5,521 bases of DNA from NCBI GenBank assembly GCA_005879205.1, contig VBLD01000166.1, forward strand, positions 1-5,521, read 5' to 3'. The notes under the pieces were generated by a model. It had not been told where the DNA came from, did no database searches, and saw nothing but the letters and a program-made list of their open reading frames with translations. Of this stretch, positions 1-5,521 are shown piece after piece. How positions within the stretch are numbered: position 1 is the first letter of the stretch; each line of letters opens with the position of its first letter. The position numbers and the translations under genes are program-made. This DNA comes from Deltaproteobacteria bacterium. GTDB taxonomy: Bacteria > Desulfobacterota > Binatia > DP-6.

Positions 1-994
<994 letters not shown>

Positions 995-1031
995 CGGGAA
1001 CGAGTCATTCTCGTCACGGGGCTCGGGGAGG

Positions 1032-1835
1032 TCAAGCCAAACGCTCGATACGGACGGCAGACTCGATCCGGGTGCCGAGGAAACGGCGGCCGATGCGGAT
1101 GAAGCGATCCGGGACGTCGGTGACGAAGAAGCTCGCCGATCCCGCTCCGTCACGCCGGGCGAGCCCGTCGGCGCCGAGCTGCGCGGCCACCTCGCGGGCC
1201 GTCTCCTCGGCGGAGTCGACCAGCACGACGCCCTCGCCCATCACCTCGGCGATGAGCGGCTTCAGCAGCGGATAGTGCGTGCAGCCGAGCACCAGGGTGT
1301 CGATGCCGCTGTGGCGCAAGGTGGCGAGGTAGGTCTCGACGACGGCACGCGCGATCGAACCCTCCACCCATCCCTCCTCGGCCAGGGGCACGAGGAGCGG
1401 ACAGGGCCGGGTGTAGATCTCGAGCGCCGGCTCGAGCGCCCGGAGCGCCCGCGTGTAGGCGCCGGAGGCGATCGTCGCCTCGGTGCCGATGACGCCCACC
1501 CGGCGGTTTCGCGTGCGCGCCGCCGCCGCTCTCGCCCCCGGCTCGATCACGCCGACGACCGGCACGCGGCAGCGGGCGCGGAGCGCGTCGAGGGCCACGG
1601 CCGAGGCCGTGTTGCACGCCACGACGAGCAGCTTGACGCCCTTCTCCAGCAGGAACTCGGCGTTCTCGAGGCTGTAGCGCGCCACCGTCTCGGCGGACTT
1701 CGTCCCGTAGGGATGGCGGCCGGCGTCGCCCAGATAGACGAGACGCTCGGCGGGCAGCGCCTCGGCCAGCGCGTGCAGCACGGTGAGGCCTCCCACCCCG
1801 GAGTCGAAGATGCCGATCGCGTCCGCCGCCACCAT
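1032..1835 (-). CDS. murI: Glutamate racemase
   Basis: MurI interconverts L- and D-glutamate in the cytoplasm without a cofactor and supplies D-glutamate for the peptidoglycan stem peptide. The 267-residue length is normal. The Asp/Glu racemase fold shows IGIFDSGVGGLTVL near the N-terminus (Asp11, Ser12), YG at 43-44, the first catalytic cysteine in VVACNTASA (Cys74, with Asn75 and Thr76), and the second in VLGCTHYPLLKP (Cys185, with Thr186 and His187). These positions match the known two-cysteine acid-base mechanism, so the enzyme should be active. The ATG at 1835-1833 is chosen because AGGGGAAG lies about two bases upstream and the DSG motif then falls at the usual distance. It lies between engB (54-base gap) and secA (37-base gap) on the same strand. 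A candidate promoter sits in the engB-murI gap. Confidence 0.97.
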   Translation of the reverse strand: MVAADAIGIFDSGVGGLTVLHALAEALPAERLVYLGDAGRHPYGTKSAETVARYSLENAEFLLEKGVKLLVVACNTASAVALDALRARCRVPVVGVIEPGARAAAARTRNRRVGVIGTEATIASGAYTRALRALEPALEIYTRPCPLLVPLAEEGWVEGSIARAVVETYLATLRHSGIDTLVLGCTHYPLLKPLIAEVMGEGVVLVDSAEETAREVAAQLGADGLARRDGAGSASFFVTDVPDRFIRIGRRFLGTRIESAVRIERLA

Positions 1836-1837
1836 CG

Positions 1838-1845
1838 CTTCCCCT
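1838..1845 (-). promoter_or_regulatory. Shine-Dalgarno of murI
   Basis: AGGGGAAG on the minus strand lies just upstream of the ATG at 1835. The purine-rich run complements the 3' end of 16S rRNA, although the spacing is short. It supports this ATG as the murI start. Confidence 0.55.
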
Positions 1846-1853
1846 GGGCGGGT

Positions 1854-1882
1854 TTTATGGATGAAAGCTTGGGGACGGACAA
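1854..1882 (-). promoter_or_regulatory. Candidate sigma-70 promoter for murI-secA
   Basis: On the minus strand a TTGTCC box (1882-1877) and a CATAAA box (1859-1854) are separated by 17 bases, each matching four of six consensus positions. The -10 box is part of the only A/T-rich pocket in this GC-rich gap. Predicted transcription would begin near 1847, leaving a leader of about a dozen bases that contains the AGGGGAAG Shine-Dalgarno of murI. The -35 box lies only a few bases past the engB stop. This rests on consensus matching by eye; promoters of high-GC bacteria often deviate. Confidence 0.35.
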
Positions 1883-1889
1883 GCGCGCG

Positions 1890-2495
1890 TCACGTCGCGC
1901 GTGGCGGGCGCGGCGGGCCCGCGACCCAGTCCCCGACGATCCGCCAGAGCGCGTCCCGCCCCTCGCCGCTGCGCGCCGAGAAGCCGATCACCGGGACGCC
2001 GGCGGTCGCCGGTCCGGCGAGCCGCACGACGGCCGCGCGCGCCGCGCTGCGGGCGAGCTTGTCGAGCTTGGTCGCGACCACGGCGGCCGGCACCGCCGCG
2101 GCGGCGAGGAAGTCGAGCACCTGCGCCTCCTCGGCCTCGAGACCGCGCCGCACGTCGACCACCAGCGCGACGCCGCGCAGCGTCGCCCGCCGGAGCAGGT
2201 AGCCCTCGACGAGCGACCCCCAGCCGAGGCGCTCGCGCTCGGGGCCGACGGCGAAGCCGTAGCCCGGCAGGTCGACGAGCACGAAGCGCTCGTTGACCAC
2301 GAAGAAGTTGAGCTGCCGGGTGCGGCCCGGCGTGGCGCTGATCCGGGCGAGCCCGCGCCGCCCGACCAGCTGGTTCAGCAGCGAGGACTTGCCGACGTTG
2401 GACCGTCCGGCGATGGCGACCTCGGGCAGTCCGGCCGGCGGCTCGCCGCCGGGCCGCGCGAAAGCACCGAGGAAGCGGGCCGCAGTGACCCGCAC
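1890..2495 (-). CDS. engB: Ribosome biogenesis GTP-binding protein EngB/YsxC
   Basis: EngB (YsxC/YihA) is a small cytoplasmic TrmE-Era-family GTPase needed for late assembly of the 50S ribosomal subunit. All G motifs are present in the 201-residue product: G1 GRSNVGKSS (residues 30-38), G2 region TPGRTRQLNFF (55-65), G3 DLPGYGFA (75-82), G4 TKLDK (142-146) and G5 SARSGEG (173-179). TPGRT and DLPGYGFA are the family signature that separates EngB from Era and Der. The start is a GTG at 2495-2493; it places G1 at residue 30, which is usual for the family. It follows the stop of the SRPBCC gene by 12 bases with only a weak GAG-containing Shine-Dalgarno, so translation may be coupled. The C-terminus ends in a Pro/Arg-rich tail (PPRPPRAT). 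The product is intact and the call is secure. Confidence 0.96.
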   Translation of the reverse strand: MRVTAARFLGAFARPGGEPPAGLPEVAIAGRSNVGKSSLLNQLVGRRGLARISATPGRTRQLNFFVVNERFVLVDLPGYGFAVGPERERLGWGSLVEGYLLRRATLRGVALVVDVRRGLEAEEAQVLDFLAAAAVPAAVVATKLDKLARSAARAAVVRLAGPATAGVPVIGFSARSGEGRDALWRIVGDWVAGPPRPPRAT

Positions 2496-2507
2496 GGGCT
2501 CGGCAGC

Positions 2508-3128
2508 TCAGCCCGCGGCGCGCTTCTGGTCGGCGGGCGTCAGCCCGAGGGCCCGGTTCACCGCGCGGATCTGGGTCACGTAGGTCTCCCGCAGCGCGCC
2601 CTTCTGCACCGACTCGACCGGGATGCCGCCCTTGTCCTTGCTCGTCTGGTTGAAGCGCAGCAGCGTGCCCTTGCCGTCCGGCGTCGGCTCGAACTTGTAC
2701 TCGGAGTTGATGTCGGCGAGCTTGAAGTCGATCGTCTTCGAAACGATGCGATGCTCCTCGGGGGAGAGCGTGTACTCGGTTCGGATATTTTGCACCTTGA
2801 AGCCCGGCGGCAGGATGTCGAGCTTGCCGACCAGATCGATCACCTTGGTATTCCCCTGCTCGGACACGAGCTCCGACTTGAGCACGTTGTCGGGGGCGAG
2901 CTCGTGCGAGCGCTCGGGGTGGCTGAAGACCTCGTAGACCTTGTCGACCGGCGCGTCGAACCTGGAGACGAAGCTCACGTGCCAGACATCGCCCGACTTC
3001 GACATGCTCTCCGACACGATCTCCTTCGCCGGGCCGACCGCCGCCTGCCGGATCTGGTAGCTCGTCCAGGCGAAATACGCGACGACGACGAGGAGGATGA
3101 CCGCTAGAATGCCGAGGATTGCCTTCAT
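2508..3128 (-). CDS. Membrane-anchored SRPBCC (START/polyketide-cyclase-like) protein
   Basis: The 206-residue product begins with one hydrophobic segment, about residues 4-20 (ILGILAVILLVVVAYFAW), which looks like an N-terminal membrane anchor or uncleaved signal with no lipobox or clear cleavage site. From about residue 47 to 190 it resembles an SRPBCC domain: SFVSRFDAPVDKVYEVFSHP is the typical first strand and helix, mixed beta strands follow, and a long C-terminal helix (about 171-193) closes the fold. SRPBCC proteins have a deep hydrophobic pocket for lipids or other small ligands; no ligand can be named here. The anchor suggests the domain faces the periplasm, by inference. The C-terminus is charged (DQKRAAG). 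The ATG at 3128 is the start; the start codon lies in a small inverted repeat and the Shine-Dalgarno (AAGAG) is weak. The gene is lower in GC than its neighbours. It is 55 bases after the DUF4345-like gene and 12 bases before engB. Confidence 0.72.
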   Translation of the reverse strand: MKAILGILAVILLVVVAYFAWTSYQIRQAAVGPAKEIVSESMSKSGDVWHVSFVSRFDAPVDKVYEVFSHPERSHELAPDNVLKSELVSEQGNTKVIDLVGKLDILPPGFKVQNIRTEYTLSPEEHRIVSKTIDFKLADINSEYKFEPTPDGKGTLLRFNQTSKDKGGIPVESVQKGALRETYVTQIRAVNRALGLTPADQKRAAG

Positions 3129-3145
3129 GCCGAAGGCTCTTAGCC
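3121..3145 (-). repeat. Overlapping inverted repeats at the SRPBCC gene start
   Basis: GCCTTC (3121-3126) and GAAGGC (3132-3137) form a perfect 6-base stem with a 5-base loop that includes part of the start codon. A second stem, GGCT (3135-3138) with AGCC (3142-3145), has a 3-base loop and shares bases with the first, so the two cannot form together. In the mRNA the first would partly hide the start codon and the second would cover the weak Shine-Dalgarno. Both are short and could be chance in GC-rich DNA. Confidence 0.3.
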
Positions 3146-3183
3146 GAACCCCTGCGCGGGGGACAAGGCCTCCCCCCCGGCCG

Positions 3184-3615
3184 CTACGGCGGCGGCGCCG
3201 CCACCGCCAACGGGGCCTCCTGGAGCACCACCGGCGCCCGCTCGGCGACGACGACGAGCGCCCCCCCGATCATGAGCTCGAAGGCCACGGCGCCCCAGCC
3301 GGGCAGTCCCGGGTTGCCGTCGAGGTAGACGCCGAGGAGCCGTCCCGCGCAGGCGCCGAGCCAGAGGAGCCCGATCAGGCGGAGCCGCCCGCGGTTCGAC
3401 ACGGGGTCGAACGCCGCGAGCAGGGCGGCGAGGCCCATGATCACGAAGAGGCCGCCGTAGGTGGCCCGCACCTCGCCCAACGCAGCCGCGGCGTGCGCGG
3501 GGTTCTGCACGGCGAACCCGAGCAGGCCGAGGATGCGCTCGGGATAGATGAGGCCCGCTACCCCGAGCAGCAGGATCACGAATGCGACGACGATCGCGGT
3601 GACACGTGGGGTCAT
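3184..3615 (-). CDS. DUF4345-like small integral membrane protein
   Basis: The 143-residue product is strongly hydrophobic with about four predicted membrane segments: residues 5-23, 50-69, 78-97 and 106-123. The family-like signature is EVRATYGGLFVIMGLAALL (48-66) followed by GRLLGVYLDGNPGLPGWGAVAFELMIGG (starting at 91), that is, the E-RA-YGG and R-DG-P-EL-G pattern I associate with DUF4345. Function is unknown for the family. The C-terminal tail is Ala/Pro-rich and ends PPP. The ATG at 3615 is chosen because GGGGAGG stands five bases upstream and the first membrane segment begins directly after it. The same frame stays open much further upstream, into the antisense of the DUF29 gene, but that extension has no protein-like character. 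The SRPBCC gene follows on the same strand after 55 bases and may be co-transcribed. The family name is recalled, not searched. Confidence 0.75.
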   Translation of the reverse strand: MTPRVTAIVVAFVILLLGVAGLIYPERILGLLGFAVQNPAHAAAALGEVRATYGGLFVIMGLAALLAAFDPVSNRGRLRLIGLLWLGACAGRLLGVYLDGNPGLPGWGAVAFELMIGGALVVVAERAPVVLQEAPLAVAAPPP

Positions 3616-3620
3616 GATGC

Positions 3621-3627
3621 CTCCCCG
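3621..3627 (-). promoter_or_regulatory. Shine-Dalgarno of the DUF4345-like gene
   Basis: GGGGAGG on the minus strand with a five-base spacer (roughly GCATC) before the ATG at 3615. It is the best ribosome binding site in the window and decides this start against the longer open frame. Confidence 0.75.
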
Positions 3628-3653
3628 TATGCAATCGGGCGGCCGGCCGTCAA
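3626..3653 (-). promoter_or_regulatory. Weak candidate promoter for the DUF4345-like gene
   Basis: TTGACG (3653-3648, five of six -35 positions) is followed after 16 bases by CATACG (3631-3626, three of six -10 positions). The -10 box would overlap the Shine-Dalgarno and leave almost no leader, which counts against it. It is listed because this 85-base gap separates two divergent genes and must hold start signals for both. Confidence 0.18.
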
Positions 3654-3665
3654 CGACCTTCGCGG

Positions 3666-3694
3666 TTGCCCCATCCGCGCGGCCTTCGTAAAGT
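3666..3694 (+). promoter_or_regulatory. Candidate promoter for the DUF29 gene
   Basis: TTGCCC (3666-3671) and TAAAGT (3689-3694) are spaced by 17 bases, each matching four of six consensus positions. Transcription would begin near 3701. That makes the ATG at 3725 the natural start with a leader of about 24 bases, whereas the GTG at 3701 would be nearly leaderless. Consensus matching by eye only. Confidence 0.3.
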
Positions 3695-3724
3695 GAGGTC
3701 GTGAAGTCCCGCCTGTCACGGAGG

Positions 3725-4171
3725 ATGGCATCGACCGACAGCGCCGCGGCGTACGACGCCGACTTCTTCGCATGGACCCGGCGCACGGCCGAGCTGCTCC
3801 GGGCGCGTCGCTTCGACGAGGTCGACGTCGAGCACGCGGCCGAGGAGATCGAGGACATGGGCAGGCGGGACGCGAGGGAGCTCAATCGTCGGCTGCAGGT
3901 CGTACTCATGCACCTCCTCAAATGGAAACTGCAGCCGAAGAAGCGAACCCGTTCCTGGCAGACCACGCTCTTGTCGCAGCGGTCCGAGATCGACACTCTC
4001 CTCCGCGACAGCCCGAGCCTCCGGCACAAGCTGCCGGTTGATCTTCCGCGGAACTACGAACGCGCCGTGACGCGCGCCGCCGTCGAGACGGGTCTGCGGG
4101 CGGACAGGTTCCCGCCGCAATGTCCGTTCACCGTCCTGCAGATACTGGACGAGAAGTTCCTGTCGGCGTAG
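3725..4171 (+). CDS. DUF29 family protein
   Basis: The 148-residue soluble, mostly helical protein carries the DUF29 family pattern along its whole length: YDADFFAWT (residues 10-18), ELLRARRFDEVD (23-34), HAAEEIEDMGRRD (37-49), HLLKWKLQPKKRTRSW (63-78), NYERAV and ETGL (110-124), and FPPQCPFTVLQILDEKFL near the C-terminus. The function of DUF29 is unknown; family members often occur in several copies per genome. No membrane segment, metal-binding cluster or nuclease motif is apparent. The ATG at 3725 is preferred because the YxADFxxW block then begins at residue 10, but the GGAGG before it has no spacer; a GTG at 3701 would add eight residues and a stop at 3689 rules out anything longer. It is the only plus-strand gene here, divergent from the DUF4345-like gene and convergent with archease, 14 bases from its stop. 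Confidence 0.88.
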   Translation: MASTDSAAAYDADFFAWTRRTAELLRARRFDEVDVEHAAEEIEDMGRRDARELNRRLQVVLMHLLKWKLQPKKRTRSWQTTLLSQRSEIDTLLRDSPSLRHKLPVDLPRNYERAVTRAAVETGLRADRFPPQCPFTVLQILDEKFLSA

Positions 4172-4185
4172 CGCGGAGGCCCCGT

Positions 4186-4611
4186 CTACACGTCGAGAGT
4201 CACGTATGCGTGCCAGCCCGTCTCGGCGCGCTCGACGCGCAGATCGTGTAGGGTGACGCCCTTCACGTCCGCGACGAGCTCGTGCCGCTCGGGCTCGATC
4301 CGCTCGCCGACGAGAACGGCCTGAACGCGATGTTCCGCGGCGTCGACGTGGACATCCGTCGCCCGCAGCAGGAGCTGCTCCACGTCCTTTCGGTAGATCA
4401 GCTCGTCGAGGAAGCGCTTGAGGAGCAGGTCCAGCTCGTCCGCCTCGACCGACGCGCTCCGCGTCTCCAACGGTCGCACCGACTCGACCGAGCGGACCAT
4501 GACGTTGAGCGTCGCGTCGGCCGCGGCGGCGAAGAGCTCCTCGAGGCTGCCGCCCCAGGCGTGGAACGTGACGTCGCTCGTGACGCCGTCGTCGAGAAAC
4601 TCGTACGGCAC
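4186..4611 (-). CDS. Archease (RtcB-activating chaperone)
   Basis: Archease is a small cytoplasmic protein that, in studied archaea and eukaryotes, speeds guanylylation of RtcB and allows multiple turnovers. The 141-residue product has the normal length and pattern: PYEFLDDGVTSDVTFHAWG at the N-terminus, SLEELFAAAADA (22-33), the helix DLLLKRFLDELIYRKDVE (61-78), PERHELVADVKGVTLHDLRV (107-126) and the ending GWHAYVTLDV. Asp13 and the penultimate Asp140 fall where the family has its two metal-binding aspartates, so the protein is probably functional. The start is GTG at 4611-4609, seven bases after the rtcB stop and without a good Shine-Dalgarno; the nearest AAGG lies inside the rtcB end, about 13 bases away, so translation is probably coupled. 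The N-terminal FLDDGVTSDV differs from the common FLDHTADV, which looks like a bacterial subgroup trait. Confidence 0.92.
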   Translation of the reverse strand: MPYEFLDDGVTSDVTFHAWGGSLEELFAAAADATLNVMVRSVESVRPLETRSASVEADELDLLLKRFLDELIYRKDVEQLLLRATDVHVDAAEHRVQAVLVGERIEPERHELVADVKGVTLHDLRVERAETGWHAYVTLDV

Positions 4612-4618
4612 GGCGGCG

Positions 4619-5521
4619 CTAGCCCTTCACGTTGCCGATGGGCGTGAAGCGAGCGACGCGGCGGCTGAGCCCTGCCTGCTCCGTCGCCTCCACGACGGCG
4701 TCGATGTCCTTGTAGGCGGGCCCGGCCTCCTCCGCGAGTCCCGCATACGACGCCGCGCGTACGTAGATGCCGTGCGCCAGCAGGCGCCGCTCGAGGTCGC
4801 GGCCGGAAAACTGCTTGCGCGCCTTGGTCCGGCTCATCGTCCGGCCGCTCCCGTGGGCCGTGCTGTAGAACGCCGCGGCGCCGCTCGGCACTCCGGCGAG
4901 GAGGTACGAGCCGGTCTCCATGCTGCCGCCGATGATCACCGGCTGGCCGGTCTCCGCGTAGACGGCCGGGAGCCCCGGCATGCCCGAGCCGAAGGCGCGC
5001 GTGGCGCCCTTGCGGTGGACGAGGAGCTGGCGGCGCTCGCCGTCCACGCGATGCGTCTCGAGCTTCGCGGTGTTGTGCGCGACGTCGTAGACCATGTCCA
5101 TGCCGAGATCGGCGGGACTCCGGTGGAAGACCGCCTCGAACACCTCGCGCACGCGGTGCAGGATCACCTGACGGTTGGCGAACGACATGTTGACGGCGCA
5201 CTGCATCGCCGCGAAGTAGTTCTGCCCTTCGCGCGACCGGAACGGCGCGCAGGCGAGCTCGCGGTCGATGATCGCGAGACCGTGCTGCGTCTTCATGGCA
5301 TGCAGGAAGACCTCCAGGTAGTCCGTCGCCACCTGGTGGCCGAAGCCGCGGCTCCCGCAGTGGAACATGAGGACCACCTGGTTCGGGCGCGTGATGCCGA
5401 AGCGGGCCGCGAGGGCCGGGTCGGCGACCCCAGCGGGGTGCGCGACCTGGATCTCGAGGTAGTGGTTCCCCGAGCCGAGGGTGCCGAGCTGGTTCCGGCC
5501 GCGCTCGAGGGCGCGCGCGCT
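4619..5521 (-). CDS. rtcB: RNA-splicing ligase RtcB, C-terminal 300 residues (cut by right edge)
   Basis: RtcB joins RNA 2',3'-cyclic phosphate or 3'-phosphate ends to 5'-OH ends using GTP and Mn2+, acting in tRNA splicing and RNA repair. Counted from the right edge, the fragment shows LGTLGSGNHYLEIQ with Asn19-His20, MFHCGSRGFGHQ with His54, DVAHNTAKLE with His149, HRKGATRAF (169-177), GQPVIIGGSMETGSY (192-206) and the guanylylated histidine in AHGSGR (His223). The spacing between His54 and His149 is 95, the same as between metal ligands His234 and His329 of Pyrococcus RtcB, and His223 sits where His404 is expected. It ends in the typical PIGNVKG. The reading frame is open to base 5521, so the GTG at 5377 is not the start; about 110-180 N-terminal residues, with the Asp and Cys metal ligands, lie outside. 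Archease follows after 7 bases. Confidence 0.96.
   Translation of the reverse strand, partial: SARALERGRNQLGTLGSGNHYLEIQVAHPAGVADPALAARFGITRPNQVVLMFHCGSRGFGHQVATDYLEVFLHAMKTQHGLAIIDRELACAPFRSREGQNYFAAMQCAVNMSFANRQVILHRVREVFEAVFHRSPADLGMDMVYDVAHNTAKLETHRVDGERRQLLVHRKGATRAFGSGMPGLPAVYAETGQPVIIGGSMETGSYLLAGVPSGAAAFYSTAHGSGRTMSRTKARKQFSGRDLERRLLAHGIYVRAASYAGLAEEAGPAYKDIDAVVEATEQAGLSRRVARFTPIGNVKG

Noticed and set aside
3149..3178. Possible terminator after the DUF4345-like gene (CCCC-TGCGC-GGGG hairpin next to a run of seven C)
   Set aside because: The stem is only four to five bases and no T-run follows on the minus strand, so an intrinsic terminator is not supported. The C-run is noted only as a homopolymer prone to sequencing error, and it lies outside genes.
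3616..4029. N-terminal extension of the DUF4345-like protein (minus-strand frame open to 4029)
   Set aside because: The extension is antisense to the DUF29 gene and has Ser/Arg-rich low-complexity translation. A strong Shine-Dalgarno and the first membrane segment both support the start at 3615.
3716..4120. A 134-codon minus-strand open frame
   Set aside because: It is the antisense shadow of the DUF29 gene, which has strong family motifs on the plus strand.
4398..5201. A 267-codon minus-strand frame overlapping rtcB and archease
   Set aside because: It lies in another frame across two securely identified genes and its translation is Arg/Gly/Ala-rich without motifs.
4619..5377. GTG at 5377 as the start of rtcB
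   Set aside because: The frame continues without a stop to the right edge and encodes the conserved LGTLGSGNHYLEIQ motif, so the gene begins outside the window.

Overview
The window is about two thirds to three quarters G+C, with strong G/C bias at third codon positions and densely packed genes, as in a high-GC bacterium. SecA and glutamate racemase are bacterial housekeeping genes. An extra segment in SecA just before the TYGTNN motif resembles SecA of deltaproteobacterial, NC10 or Rokubacteria-type lineages, but this is from memory and the taxon cannot be fixed from the window. No mobile element, CRISPR array, tRNA or rRNA was seen. Nearly all of the window is coding; the longest gap without a gene is about 110 bases.

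Layout: seven of the eight genes lie on the minus strand. Reading that strand from the right edge, an RNA-repair pair comes first: rtcB (RNA-splicing ligase, N-terminus beyond the right edge) and the archease gene (its activating chaperone), 7 bases apart. Next is a lone plus-strand DUF29 gene, which converges on archease and diverges from the following gene. The minus strand then continues with a small DUF4345-like membrane protein, a membrane-anchored SRPBCC/START-like protein, engB/ysxC (ribosome-assembly GTPase), murI (glutamate racemase) and secA (preprotein translocase ATPase, C-terminal part beyond the left edge).

How they work together: engB, murI and secA are growth-essential functions (50S assembly, D-glutamate for peptidoglycan, protein export). 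The SRPBCC stop and the engB start are 12 bases apart, so these two are probably co-transcribed. A fair promoter candidate in the engB-murI gap suggests murI-secA can also be transcribed separately. RtcB and archease form a known functional pair in which archease speeds RtcB guanylylation and turnover. DUF29 and the two small membrane-associated proteins have no assigned role here.

The window is mostly ordinary housekeeping sequence. I do not see a convincing new system. The points worth a second look are the SecA insertion, the RtcB-archease pair with its small motif variation, the orientation of the DUF29 gene, and a few candidate control sites.
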